Shown: positions 1 to 10,105, counted from the stretch's first letter. The stretch: DNA of 64,000 bases from an uncultured SAR324 cluster bacterium (GCA_905182865.1 CAJJCY010000004.1:682001-746000), one strand, 5' to 3'. Notes: generated by a model not told the origin, from the sequence alone. Made by a program: numbers and translations.

Positions 1-390
1 GCAACCACTAGAACCACAAAGATCATCGGTTAATCCGTTATCACCACTTGTAGTCCCATTATCCCAAACCCATGTGTTACTAGTGGCTATGTCATTAGCT
101 CCAATCCATGATTCACCATATGGAATGCGGAATATAGCTGTCAACCAGTCATTCTCTGCTTTAGTGTTTATTGTTGTAAGGTATCCTCCTAAAGCAGTTG
201 CAATGACTTTACCTTGTGCCCAAGTCGTGGCAGCACTTGTCAAAGCATAAGTGTGACCATTGAAGGTTTTCAAAACTTGTATATTTTGATCAAGGATAAC
301 ACTTGCAACAGAGGAGAGAGTTCCTGTTGTTAACAAGTTGACTTCATAATCCTGGTGTCCATCTGAAATTATGTCATCAACTCCTGTGAC
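1..390 (-). CDS. Fragment of surface protein: repeat end plus C-type-lectin-like domain, open at window edge
   Basis: Reading the minus strand from about 390 to 1 gives an uninterrupted frame. It begins with the end of a Calx-beta-like repeat (TVTGVDD, SDGHQDYEV) and then shows the hallmarks of a bacterial C-type-lectin-like domain: TWAQGKVIATALGGYLTTIN, then WIGAND and WVWDNG. In this family these are the early helix region with G-GYL, the WIG core strand and the WxW-type turn. The domain continues beyond base 1. C-type-lectin folds usually bind carbohydrate or protein ligands; the ligand here is unknown. There is no start codon of its own, so it is the downstream part of the broken gene starting at 4235. 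Confidence 0.6.
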
Positions 391-493
391 TGTTACTGTT
401 TGAGATGTTTCCAGTTGTTCGGCGTGAAAGTGAGGGTCGAAGGGTTGACGGTTGCTTCTAAGGTATTGCGACTTGCAACATCAACCGTAACAT

Positions 494-1213
494 CTATATC
501 ATTGTCCAGGTTATGCATCTCAACGATTGCACTTTTTGGGCATCGCAAGTACGAGTTATAAATGGAAAATCTGAAGAAGATTGAGGATTCAATGTTTCAT
601 ATGCTTTCCCCCCTGAATATGGATTACCATGACTTGTATATGGTAATCCTCCGACAATCTCAATGACATATTTAGTCCCTGAAACTAGCTCTGCCGGATC
701 ATCAAATTCAAAAAGTGTTAAATCTTGCCAATTACTTGAGTTACTAGGTCCACTGACAATTCCTCCTGATACTGAAAGCACCACACCATTGAAAGCCTGA
801 TTATAATCGTTATCAGTAACCCACTCCCTTATATTTAAATAAGCATCCTTGGCTGATGGATGAGTTGTATAGTAATTTTGAAATTCTACTGAAGTTAATA
901 TTCCATCAGATATAGCTGTAAAGCTTTGACCTTTCTGAGTTCCCGAAGTTCCTCCGGATGGAGATACATTATTAGAAGCATTAGTAGCACAATTAGTGAT
1001 TGCTGACAAGCTGATTTGATAGTCCTGATGTCCATCTGAATTTGAGTCATCAACTCCTGTTACTGTGACTGTTTGAGCTGTGTTCCAGTTATCCTCTGTG
1101 AAAGTAAGGCTTGATGGACTGACAGTTCCTTCTGCGGTATTACTGCTTGAAACTGCTACTGTAACATCTGTATCATCGTCAAGGTTGTGCAGTCCAACAG
1201 ATTGCACTTTCAC
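494..1213 (-). CDS. Fragment of surface protein: Calx-beta-like repeat and following beta-rich domain
   Basis: The fragment opens with the second half of a Calx-beta-like repeat: HNLDDDTDVTVAVSSSNT, then TVSPSSLTFT, NWNTAQTVTVTGVDD and SDGHQDY. This unit recurs in another frame at about 390-545 and in degraded form near 2560-2690. A beta-rich domain of about 150 residues follows (GQSFTAISDGILTSVEF, then FEFDDPAELVSGTKYVIEI), which resembles lectin-like sandwich domains of secreted proteins. The last 17 residues are out of frame; the neighbouring frame continues the repeat. It is part of the gene starting at 4235. Confidence 0.55.
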   Translation of the reverse strand: MKVQSVGLHNLDDDTDVTVAVSSSNTAEGTVSPSSLTFTEDNWNTAQTVTVTGVDDSNSDGHQDYQISLSAITNCATNASNNVSPSGGTSGTQKGQSFTAISDGILTSVEFQNYYTTHPSAKDAYLNIREWVTDNDYNQAFNGVVLSVSGGIVSGPSNSSNWQDLTLFEFDDPAELVSGTKYVIEIVGGLPYTSHGNPYSGGKAYETLNPQSSSDFPFITRTCDAQKVQSLRCITWTMI

Positions 1214-1452
1214 GCAGTTAATCTTCCACCCAGACGAATCTCTGAAATCTGTACTACATTATTTGCTTGACGTGTTGTTTCAAATACCAATTTATAATAC
1301 TGATATGCAGTACTATTATTGAATCTGACATTGGCATAATTAGTTTTACGAGAGGTCGGCGGGTTTAAACCAGCATTCGCAACTATCGAAGCCCAACTAC
1401 TTCCGTCATTTGATCCATACAGAGAAAAACTGGTTGGATCTCGTCCGTCCAC
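1210..1452 (-). CDS. Fragment of surface protein: F5/8 type C (discoidin)-like domain
   Basis: The 80-residue piece reads DPTSFSLYGSNDGSSW, later QYYKLVFETTRQANNVVQIS and EIRLGG. The order W/DP-x-SF-LYGSNDGSSW ... Y-YYKL ... QISEI-L is typical of the C-terminal two thirds of discoidin or F5/8 type C domains, which bind sugars or lipids. The first third is not readable in the same frame upstream. The stop-side end overlaps the next fragment by four bases in another frame, so this is one gene broken by an indel and not a separate protein. Confidence 0.5.
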   Translation of the reverse strand: MDGRDPTSFSLYGSNDGSSWASIVANAGLNPPTSRKTNYANVRFNNSTAYQYYKLVFETTRQANNVVQISEIRLGGRLTA

Positions 1453-1576
1453 ATCATTAGCAGTAGTTAAACCTAAAGTAGAAACAGTATATGTTGTACC
1501 TGAGTTAATGATTACGCCGGTACCTGCACCACCTGAATTATAACTCTTTGTTGAGGTGTTGCCGTCAAATGCCTTG

Positions 1577-2585
1577 TCAACACTTTCGCATAGTCATAAT
1601 CGACCCGCCAAAAATGGTATAAGCACTGCTGTTAAGGTTGTCAGTAATATCCCCTTCATCGGGAGAGTTGATAATTACATTATTACCAACGGTTACAAAG
1701 GTATTGTTTGCATAGATAACATCATACAGAGGAAAATATGTTGTGGTTGTTGTGGAAGTCTGAATTTCCCATGAGGCTCCATTATTCGTTGAGGTTAAAA
1801 TTTTTCCTGAAGCTGCTACTGCAACGAAAGTACTATTCCCGTAGGTAATTCCATTGATAGTAGTTGAATCTCCAGATGTTTTATTAAGCCATGTTGTTCC
1901 ATTTGTTGAGGTGAGGATGGTTCCCGATTCTCCGACCGCAACGAAAGTACCATTCCCGTAGGTAATTCCACTGAGATCTTTAAGAAGCCAATTGTATGTT
2001 GTAGCAGTCCATGAGGCTCCATTATCCGTTGAGGTGTGGATGATTCCATTTCCGTTGTTAGGTTTATCACCCACTGCCACCCATATGTTGTTTCCGTAGG
2101 TAATTCCATTGATATTTGCAGTTCCAGATGTTTTTTCAATCCATGAGGTTCCATTTGTTGAGGTGAAGATGTATCCTGAATTAGCCACTGTCACAAAGGT
2201 ATTGTTTCCAAAGTAGATACTATTTAAACGAGGGCTGCTGGTGGTTGATACATTTGTATTAGCCCATGAGGCTCCATTTAGAGGAGGTGAAAATTTTGCC
2301 ACTTGTGCCCACTTCCACAAAGAGATTGTTTCCATAGGCGACACCTTTAAAATCTTTGCTTACTCCAGAGTTAACATAATTCCAGTTAGTACCATTGTCC
2401 GTTGAATTATATGTCTTACCATCATTTCCCACTGCAACAAAGATGTCGTTTCCGTATGTGACACCATTCATTTGTACAGTTGGTGTGGTGTTAGCAGCAG
2501 CCCAATTGTCTGGAGGATGAATCTCGGAAACTCCTGCTGACAAGCTGATATTAGTATGCCTGGTGTCCATCTGAACTGTTGTCAT
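1577..2585 (-). CDS. Fragment of surface protein: YCF48/BNR-like beta-propeller repeats
   Basis: Two overlapping frames (2585 to 2259, then 2344 to 1577) encode at least six copies of a roughly 40-residue unit: NGITYGN-x-FVAVG-x-G-x-I-x-TSTNG-x-SW. Examples are NGITYGNNIWVAVGD and GITYGNGTFVAVGESGTIL. This is the signature of YCF48/BNR-type beta-propellers, secreted domains that usually bind sugars or proteins. One frame break lies between 2259 and 2344. The near-identical DNA of the repeats makes this stretch prone to slippage and to assembly collapse. It lies between the LamG-like region and the discoidin-like piece of the same broken gene. Confidence 0.6.
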
Positions 2586-2674
2586 CTATACCAGTAACTG
2601 TGACTGTTTGGGGGCTATTCCAGTTATTCGGTGTGAAAGTAAGGCTTGATGGACTGACAGTTCCTTCCGAATTG

Positions 2675-3445
2675 CTACTGCTGCTGACACTGACACTGAC
2701 ATTCTCCAGAAGGTGCGCTTTTCAGAGCAACACTGAATGTTGAAGTTGTACCATCTTCCTTAGTGTGACCGGAAATATTAGTGATGTTAAAGAGCTCACT
2801 GCTTGCATTACCATCGACCCAGTCAGCATCTGTCATATTTTTAAGGGTTCCAGTATATGAATTACTGCTGCTATCGGCCAAAGCAGTACCACTGCCATCA
2901 TTCATTTTGTAATATGCAACCAAGCCAGTTTCACTTCCGAAAGTTCTTTATTCATATTGGCTTGGATTTCTGCTTGGGTACGGGCGACATTCCAAATGCG
3001 GACTTCGTCCATTTTGCCGTTAAAATATTCATTATTACCAAAATTATCATATCCAATAGCAACACTGGCTGAACTTGCATGTATTAACATCCATGGGCAA
3101 CGAATCGGAAATAATTTCTAATTCACCATCAACATAAATAATTGAATCAGCTATATTAGGAGTTCCATCGTTAAAGAATGTAACGGCTACATGGTGCCAT
3201 TCTCCATCTCTTAAATCAGTAGACCCAATCTTATACCCGGAATTGACTTCTGCTTTTATCACGCCTGGGGCGCCATAACTGCCGTTGTTGATTCGTATCC
3301 CAAATTTTTGTCTGATTGTGTTCGCCCCCCACATAGTTAACGTCCCTGTATTTGAAGTTTTAACCCACAATTCCACCGTTCTAGAATTGGTTCCAGTCAC
3401 ACCTGTATAGCTTGAAACTTCTACAAAATCATTCGTACCCATCAA
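2675..3445 (-). CDS. Fragment of surface protein: LamG/concanavalin-like domain
   Basis: Three overlapping frames (3445-3047, 3090-2902, 2923-2675) read as one LamG-like domain. Visible are RTVELWVKTSNTGTLTMWG, DGEWHHVAVTF, IIYVDGELE, NGKMDEVRIWNVARTQAEI and VAYYKMNDGSGTALADSSSN. The order (sheet with W, DG-W-HVAVTF, YVDG, DEVRIWN-AR-qAEI, Y-mdeGsG--l-D-S) is that of concanavalin/LamG domains of bacterial surface proteins, which often bind glycans and calcium. An ISGHT-EDGTTSTF repeat follows. At least two indels separate the frames. Confidence 0.65.
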
Positions 3446-3489
3446 AATTCGAGTGCTTTGTTATGAACACAGTAGGAGCCGCTGGAGTT

Positions 3490-3850
3490 GCAGGAAATGG
3501 TGAATCATCCTTCAGTGCAACACTGAATGTCGAAGTTGTTCCGTCTTCTTAAGTGTGTACCGGACTGCAGCTGATAGCTATAGAAATTACTGTTGGTGCT
3601 GTGGGAGCTGCAGGAACTGCTGGAACTGGTGATTCATCTAAGTGCAACATTGAAAGTAGACGTTGTTCCTACTTCTGAGGTGTGACCTGAAGGGTTGCTG
3701 ATGTTGATAGAATTCACTGCTGGGAGCAGTTGGATCAGAAAGAACTGCAGTAAAAGGTTGATCATTCAGGACAACATTGAATGTTGAAGTTGTTCCATCT
3801 TCTACAGTATGACCTGAAATGTTGCTGATGGTATAGAAATCACTGCTAGG
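3490..3850 (-). repeat. Tandem Calx-beta-like half-repeats in the surface protein
   Basis: Several imperfect copies of a unit reading SNISGHTVEDGTTSTFNVVL lie here: near 3775-3840, near 3640-3710 (SGHTSEVGTTSTFNVAL), a damaged one near 3500-3590, and one further on near 2710-2800. Each encodes the first half of a Calx-beta-like domain. Frames change between copies, and the region 3445-3638 has no long open frame, consistent with collapsed or partly deleted tandem repeats. Confidence 0.55.
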
Positions 3851-4235
3851 TACTTTTGGAGCAGTAGCAGTTTTGGGTACACCTGAAGACAATGTCCCTG
3901 CATTGGTGAGAGTGCCTTCAAAATTTGCATTTCCGTTAATGTCTAATGTACCACCACTTTGGACTTCAACATTTCCTGATAATTGATCCTCCAAAACCAC
4001 TCCAAAATACTAAAGTCCCCTGACCAATGATATAGTCCAAGGCCAAATTCGATCCACATCCAGATTGATCACTGTTATTGTATGTACCAAATGTAGATTG
4101 TTCAGTGAGATCTCCGTCGGTGGTGGAAACACATTGGTTGGATGTCGCCTGCAGCATAGTAAACAAAGCTCCACCACCAAGCGCCAGAAGCACAAGCAGA
4201 TAACGTGGTTTCAGAATTTTGTTTAAAAATTTCAT
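3638..4235 (-). CDS. N-terminal part of the surface protein: signal peptide and autotransporter-like linker
   Basis: The start at 4235 gives MKFLNKILKPRYLLVLLALG followed by GGALFTMLQA, a clear signal peptide. The frame changes near 3970-4000. It continues as VEVQSGGTLDINGNANFEGT and LTNAGTLSSG, a G-T-L beta-helix-like linker common in secreted proteins, and then reaches the first ISGHT repeat. The start lies 32 bases after the stop of the lipoprotein gene on the same strand, so co-transcription is likely. Confidence 0.6.
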
Positions 4236-4267
4236 AAGGTTATGCTAATTACTTAAGAAAATGCCAT

Positions 4268-5976
4268 TTATTTACCGAATACAGAAGAATTTTGTAGGTC
4301 CCCAGTCCACTGCATCAAGGTTGAAGATAAATTGTCTCCAACAGAAACATTGTCTGAACGTACAATAGAGTTATTTTCCACTTGAATAAAAAATACCGCC
4401 TGCGGATTTAAGGCCGTTGAGTTATCAAGGCCCGGCTTAAAGTCATATGGTCCGTAAGTTATGTTATCGCTCAATCCAGGACCGGACAAAACAAGCTGAA
4501 AATTCTGCACATCTGGATCAGTCACGTCCTCAACATAAAACAGATAAGTTCCATTACCGACTTTTTGACCGTGTGTAGCCCAAATTTGTGTCTCATTGTC
4601 AGAAGGACTGGTTCCATCAATAAATTGGATCGTGTCTCCAGTTACTGAATATTTTTTATTGGCCGCATTGCTGTAAACCCAATAGCGCGGTCCCCTCGAA
4701 GTATTATCAAAACTGCCATTTGTTGTTTCTTCATTATATGTCCAATTCCGGAAAATAATATGAGTGCAGGTCCAGATCAAGTCCATCAGTCCAGGAAAGT
4801 GACAAACACATAGTATCTGAGTCAATGCAGGCATCATAACCAATTTACCCATTGTCAGAATTTTGGATTCATCATTTACAGTGAGAACTATTTGAAGTTC
4901 ATTTGAACCGTGAATCAAAGGCAAATATGAGGCTGTTAAAAATTCTGTAGTGTAAGTTACATTGTCTGTGCTTTCCGCCGTTTTTGTCCAAATGGAAAGG
5001 TCAACCGGCGGAGTAACATCAACAATAGTGTTTCCGGTTATCCGCTTGACCTGCATCAGGGAGATAATTTGGGTAACATTGTCTTTAAGATCATAGGGTA
5101 CATTCAGTACCAGAGTCCCGCTTGCCGTCGCATATGGAGAAGTACCCACTTGCGAAATACTCATGTTATCAAAACTTAACCAGTCAATATCTACATAGTT
5201 TGGCGTTAACTTAACATCAAGTGTCTCTGTCTCGCTGCTTACTAGAAATGCTTGATCTGCAGGAATAAATCCCATTATTTCAACATCATAACTATAAGAA
5301 TCGTAAACAACATTTGTAAACTCAACAGACTTGCTACCATTGTCTGCAGAGGTGATAGTGAATGATTTGTTATCCGTTAGCACACCAGACCCAGAATTGA
5401 GCTTGGCGGTTCCTTTACTGCCGGTAAAAATACCTATACTGCTAATACTGCTGATTTAAGTGTAACCGTTGAATAGGAAGTGGTCCAGAATTCAACTGAA
5501 ACAGTTTTAGCGATCGTTTCTGAATCAATCGAAAAAATACCGGATTCACCAAATCCTTCAGGTGCAGAGGTTCCTGCACCTAATTCATTGAGAGATAATG
5601 TCTCACGGTAAAAATAGAGGCATAGTTTGACTTGTGTATCAAGCGGTATCAACAATTTCACGTTTTGAGTAGTAATATCTACCAACGCCCGGCTATATTC
5701 TGAACCTGAATTCGCAGAACTGGACTCACATTTAACTGCAGGCATCAAGACGGCCAAAATGGTTACGGCATCACTGCTGGTCATACTGTGTTCCGATCCA
5801 TGCGTAAAATTTGGTGCCAGTTTTGAGTGTGCCGCTTTCCGATAAGACACATCGTCAAGGTTGATTTTCAGTGCAGCATAGCCGCTCGTTTCCGTTTCGA
5901 CATCTGCACAGGACACCACAAGCACAAAGACCAGCAGTGTAAAAACAAGGACGTGTATGTTGAAAAAAAACTTCAT
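4268..5976 (-). CDS. Lipoprotein with DUF2135/YfaP-like domain, one or more frame breaks
   Basis: Starts at 5976 with a lipoprotein signal whose lipobox LVVSC puts the lipidated cysteine at residue 23. The frame breaks near 5450, where an AGCAGTAT unit is tandemly repeated, a plausible slippage site. The next frame runs SSIGIFTGSKGTAKLNSGSG into the 371-residue second part. Within that part, bases of about 4745-4850 read better one frame over, giving DTMCLSLSWTDGLDLDLHSY, so two further indels seem to cancel out. The SW-DGLDLDLH core followed by GPRYWVY and NGTYLFYVED resembles DUF2135/YfaP domains, secreted beta-sandwiches of unknown role. It lies 21 bases after the FecR gene and just before the giant surface protein. 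Function unknown. Confidence 0.65.
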
Positions 5977-5997
5977 TTTATAATGTCTGTCAAGTTT

Positions 5998-6999
5998 CTA
6001 ACGATTAGTAAATGTCATGCTCAAGTTTAAGGTTTTGCTTGTTGCAGCATCAATTGCATTTTCTGCGTTTTCAACAATAGTTTCTAAGTCTTCTAATCGA
6101 TCCAACCGATCAAGTAATTCTCCATTAGTATCTGATTCTTCATCGAAGCGTGGAGTTTGATCCTCACTTTTCAACCGCTCCTTTATAGAACCAATAGGTT
6201 CAGACGGACCAAATTCAACTTCCTGAAAACTACCTGCACCATCCGCTTTAGCAATACTATCTCTTTCTTCAACAGAGACAGTCACAGGTACAGATGGTCC
6301 GGAACCTTCACGTACATGTGAAACCTCATTGGCCACCACCGGAATTTCATAATCCGGAACCTCCGGAGACGCCAGCGTAACTTCACCGGAAAGTGCCAGC
6401 AAATTTGTTGAATCTCCGCTGGTGGCAACAACAAACTCTGTCCCACGTACTCCCAAAATTGCCGAAACTGTGCGGACATTAAAACGCTTTTTTTTGCTGC
6501 GTTGTTTGGTTCTCACTAGTTTTGTCAGTTTCCCTTTAATAAGTTTTCCTCCCAACTTGGCAGTGAGTGTGTTTTCGGGAACTTTTTTATTTTCCTCGTT
6601 TTGATTCACCTCTTTCTCGTCTCCTGAAGACTCCGGAAGAGGTTTGACGCTGAAGTTACTTTTACCTGTCAAGAGGGCCACGCTGTTTTCTCCCTCCGAA
6701 AGGTCATCCAGTTTAAAAAAACTGTGAGAAAACAATTTCACTGTGTTATCCCTGTTTTTTAAGTAAACTGAGACTTGTGTATCTTTTCCAGTTTGTAAAC
6801 GGTCATTTGCCAACAGTGAATACGTTTCACCTGCTTTTTGTAAAATCATGCTTTTTCCGTTTCTAATCAACTTCACTATTCCGGAATGCAACTCCAAAGA
6901 ATTCTGTGCTCCTATTGCAATATTTTGTAGAAAAAACAAACCCACACAAACAGTTCCAATTAACCGAACTAATTTATTTTTTGAGATAATGAGTTGCAT
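5998..6999 (-). CDS. FecR-domain periplasmic protein
   Basis: About 333 residues from the ATG at 6999; a TTG 12 bases upstream is a weaker option. An N-terminal hydrophobic segment (LIGTVCVGLFFLQNIAIGAQ) looks like a cleavable signal. The FecR-type core follows: SGIVKLIRNGKSMILQKAGE, NDRLQTGKDTQVSVYLK and, after a charged lysine/glutamate-rich stretch, VSAILGVRGTEFVV with a second beta region. The C-terminal end is polar with a short coiled coil (LLDRLDRLEDLETIVENAEN). FecR domains of this stand-alone kind bind peptidoglycan or act as anchors; they are not restricted to iron signalling, and no sigma factor or TonB receptor is nearby. The context suggests an envelope component for the downstream lipoprotein and surface protein. 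Confidence 0.8.
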   Translation of the reverse strand: MQLIISKNKLVRLIGTVCVGLFFLQNIAIGAQNSLELHSGIVKLIRNGKSMILQKAGETYSLLANDRLQTGKDTQVSVYLKNRDNTVKLFSHSFFKLDDLSEGENSVALLTGKSNFSVKPLPESSGDEKEVNQNEENKKVPENTLTAKLGGKLIKGKLTKLVRTKQRSKKKRFNVRTVSAILGVRGTEFVVATSGDSTNLLALSGEVTLASPEVPDYEIPVVANEVSHVREGSGPSVPVTVSVEERDSIAKADGAGSFQEVEFGPSEPIGSIKERLKSEDQTPRFDEESDTNGELLDRLDRLEDLETIVENAENAIDAATSKTLNLSMTFTNR

Positions 7000-7275
7000 T
7001 TTATATTTCAAAGTTTAAATGGTTTGATAATAACTTCTGTTTTTTCCATATCCTTGCATTTTTAATATTAACTCTAACTTACACTTTACCTATACTTCCT
7101 TCCTCAAGAATTGAGCCATTATATTTTATTTCCAAATTACTTATTTAATATATTGTATTAATTAACTTTATTTCTTAATGTGTAATTAAATATTCTTGAA
7201 TTACAAGATTAACCATGTCCATTTATTAGACCCTTTTCTTTTCTTGTGACTATATTTTAATCATTAAAATTTTCT

Positions 7276-8526
7276 TCAAAACATCCAGATATACTGCACT
7301 GTTATTTGATTAGCCTTGTAGGATCGTGTCTCATCGTTGGAAGCCTGCTTAATTTGCTTCAGGTCTGCACCTGCTAGAGTCGAATTACTGAACGAATATT
7401 TAAAATTTAAAGTCATCTCATCTTTTTTGTTCTGCAAAACCAGATTTGATGCCGGATCAGCATTTTGGTATTGCTTATTATTATTTTGAAAATTAAAACC
7501 AAAAACCCACGGCGTCCATGAATATATTGTATTTACATTAAACAGTGTTGACTGAAAATCCTTGCTGGTATCTTCAAATTGTGTCGACTGTGAATCAATT
7601 CGCACCTGAAATCTAAAGTCTTCCCATCGCATTTTTGCTCCTAAAGATGCCAGTGTCAATGACCCGTCTTCTGAATTAGTTTTTACCTTATTCTGACTAT
7701 CAATCTGAATTTTCAGAGATCCAGAAAATTTGCTCCCCCAATCTTTTTTGCTGTCTAAAAAGAGAAAAAGTGACTGTAAATCTTCCCTGAATTCACCTGC
7801 TTTTTTAGGATCCGAAGGATTTGCATCCTTGACGCTGATTACGCTCTGACCCAACCCGGTTTTCAAATCAAGACCCAGCAGGTTTTTGTGCCTGTACTCT
7901 GTACTGTACTGCCGGAACAAAACTTCTTCAACAGCCAGGCTCCTGTTTTGGTGCCGGTCAAATTTGAGTACAGCATTTATGGAAACAGCTGATTCCTCAT
8001 TCAGTTCAAATGCATATCCGACCGACAGCAATAAATCATTTTTTGATGCACTTGTTAATGATTTACCTTCCTGGGTACTAAGAATATTGTCACTGTTTGT
8101 TTGCCCAAACATTACGACACCATTCAACGGAGGCTGTTTTTTCCTTTCCTTCTTTTGAGGTTCAAAAGTGACAATAAATTCCTGTTCACTCTGTCCTGTT
8201 TCTGTCTGTACATAAATCGTAAAAAGATTCTTCCCGGTTTTTAAATAAAAAGGAACTTCAATCTCAGCCCAGTCTGTATCCTCAGTTACCATTTGCGCAA
8301 ATCCGTTGACCTTGATCACCATGATTGGACTAAAAGTACTGACCTGAAACCGGAACCAACCCTCTGCAAGCACCTCTTTTCCCGGTGACGTGCGAAAAAT
8401 CAGAATTTCTTCAGGAACCTCCAAACTTTGCTCATTTTCATTCGTTTGCGCGTTTAAATAATTGATCCCCACCATAAATACAAACAACCAGATAAAAACG
8501 AAGGCCCGCAAATGCAAATAGTACAT
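7276..8526 (-). CDS. Predicted outer-membrane beta-barrel protein with N-terminal Ig-like domain
   Basis: 416 residues. A signal peptide (FVFIWLFVFMVGINYLNAQ) is followed by a small all-beta domain at residues of about 40-130, then a lysine-rich linker (KKERKKQPP). The rest is alternating amphipathic strands ending in YIWMF, a terminal phenylalanine typical of BamA-inserted barrels. No catalytic motif is seen and I recognise no named family. It begins 8 bases after the motB-like gene, so it almost certainly shares its transcript, and its outer-membrane location suggests a partner or exit point for the inner-membrane motor proteins. About 264-276 bases of AT-rich DNA separate it from the FecR gene, room for a second promoter. 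Confidence 0.7.
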   Translation of the reverse strand: MYYLHLRAFVFIWLFVFMVGINYLNAQTNENEQSLEVPEEILIFRTSPGKEVLAEGWFRFQVSTFSPIMVIKVNGFAQMVTEDTDWAEIEVPFYLKTGKNLFTIYVQTETGQSEQEFIVTFEPQKKERKKQPPLNGVVMFGQTNSDNILSTQEGKSLTSASKNDLLLSVGYAFELNEESAVSINAVLKFDRHQNRSLAVEEVLFRQYSTEYRHKNLLGLDLKTGLGQSVISVKDANPSDPKKAGEFREDLQSLFLFLDSKKDWGSKFSGSLKIQIDSQNKVKTNSEDGSLTLASLGAKMRWEDFRFQVRIDSQSTQFEDTSKDFQSTLFNVNTIYSWTPWVFGFNFQNNNKQYQNADPASNLVLQNKKDEMTLNFKYSFSNSTLAGADLKQIKQASNDETRSYKANQITVQYIWMF

Positions 8527-8534
8527 AGCTATCC

Positions 8535-10105
8535 TTAGCCTGCATTAGGTTCAGGAAAAAATTTTCTGGTTCGTTCTTTTTTAGTTGGACGAGTGAAAAT
8601 AAGTTCTACCCGTCGATTTGCTTTACGAGCTTTCTGCAATTCTCTACCGCTTTTTCGATTGCCGTTTTCACTGACATAAGATGTTTTGGGTCGGGTGTCA
8701 GCATATCCAGAAATTGCAATGCGTTCCGGATTAAATCCAACCTTTTCCATCATCAGTGCCGCAACATTTGTTGCCCGAACTGTACTCAGTTCCCAGTTAT
8801 TTTTATATCTTCCTTTTTTACTAAGGGGCACATCGTCAGTATGTCCATCCACCCTGATCGCATCCCCTTCCAGCTCATAACGATTTCGGATTTCATTTAG
8901 AAAACTGCTGAGCTGAACCTCAACTTCCTTCGAAATGGACGCACCTCCACTGAGAAACAAAAAACTGGAGGGCAGAGAAAGTATGCAGCGAGATTTACTG
9001 GCATTCAGCTCAAACGAAGAAAATGCCTCATTTTCTCTCAGGAAGCGATTGATTCCACTGCAATCTTTCATCTCCTGAGCACCAATGATGGTATTGACTT
9101 GTTTGGAAATTTTGCCAACATCCGCATTTAAAACAGAATTATCTTCCATCTCAATGATCAATGTTCGGGTTGCATACAAAGGCACTTCATCCTGGATGAC
9201 CTCTATTTCCACAGTCCCTTTTTCCGTGTAGGGATAGATCTCAATCGTTGCTCCATCCACGAAGCGGAAATCCTTCCTCTCTTTGGCAGTTCCAGCAAAC
9301 TTGAGTGGAATATCCGTTTTCACTCCACTGATAGGTGAAATATGTGCCGTTATATTTGAAATTCCTTTGTAAAGATCCCGACGCGCAATCTCAAAGGTTA
9401 CTGTAGGGAGGGGTTCATCATCCTGGATTATAATGCTCCTTGTTACAAAGTTCCCGCGTTCCACATCTCCCCGGAGCTTCCCTATTTGCACTAAGATTTC
9501 TTCAGGCTCCTCATACAGTTCATCGTTTACCAAGCACAGAGGGAAAGACGCCACATTCTCTCCTCCAGGGATTATGGCTAATTCCGCCCCTAAGACGTAA
9601 TCAAATTCTTGAATCTCTTTCGGATTTTTCGTTAATCCTTCACTTGTACACAGTTCCGGATCAACTGGGCCCCTCCTCGCGTTTCCTGCAAAAAATAAAG
9701 GGATCCTCAAATCTTCCTCTACTTTTTCATTGAGCAAAATCTCCACTTTCATGACACCCGCAGACTCTCCGACCTTTCCTGTGGCCATGCTTTCAATCAG
9801 GATCTGGGTTTTGTACAGACCGTTTGTTTTTGACCAAGAAGTGTTTCCAGTTTTTCCGTAAACATCTCTTTCGTATCAAAATACGTCCCTTTCATTGACG
9901 TAAAACCTTTGACAATATTTTCCGGCAAGCGACCCGTCAAATTACTTATTGTCTTTTCACTGACATTAAAACCTGTTTTAAGATCCACTTGTGGTTTATT
10001 AAACAGCGACAGATATACAAAAAAACAAAACAATAGGGTAATTAAGTCAGCGAATGTCATCATCCACTTCGCTTCTTTACTTCTGGTCTTCTTTTCTCCA
10101 AACAT
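8535..10105 (-). CDS. motB: MotB-like stator protein with inserted Calx-beta-like domains (one frame break)
   Basis: The N-terminal piece (10105 to 9797) has the MotB plug and single membrane helix: KEAKWMMTFADLITLLFCFF, in which Asp20 matches the essential ion-binding aspartate. The frame is lost near 9825, where a run of five As would need six. The other frame then reads TNGLYKTQILIESMATGKVG and stays open to 8535. The C-terminal OmpA/MotB peptidoglycan-binding domain is clear: VDGHTDDVPLS, NNWELSTVRATNVAALM, ISGYADTRP, ANRRVEL. Between the plug and this domain lie about 200 residues resembling two Calx-beta domains (FDYVLGAELAIIPGG, then FRFVDGATIEIYP), not a standard MotB part. About 523 residues in all. 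It follows motA by 88 bases and precedes the barrel gene by 8. Confidence 0.85.

Larger units (their letters stand above)
1..4235 (-). pseudogene. Giant modular surface protein, frame-disrupted and cut by the window edge
   Basis: One long secreted protein seems to start at 4235 and read leftward past base 1. Seen: an N-terminal signal peptide (MKFLNKILKPRYLLVLLALG then a hydrophobic run), then in order short ISGHT-EDGTTSTF repeats, a LamG-like lectin domain, another repeat, a YCF48-like propeller, an F5/8-type-C-like domain, Calx-beta-like repeats, and a C-type-lectin-like domain at the edge. The coding frame changes about ten times, yet domain motifs persist on each side of every change and all pieces lie on the minus strand. 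Such domains in other bacteria bind glycans or mediate adhesion, so an adhesin is inferred. It lies 32 bases after the lipoprotein gene and is the last member of the FliG/MotA/MotB gene run. Repeat collapse in assembly, real decay, or both could explain the breaks. Confidence 0.6.

Noticed and set aside
5998-6999. FecR gene as an iron-siderophore sigma regulator
   Set aside because: No sigma factor or TonB-dependent receptor nearby; the protein is a signal-peptide-bearing stand-alone FecR-domain type.
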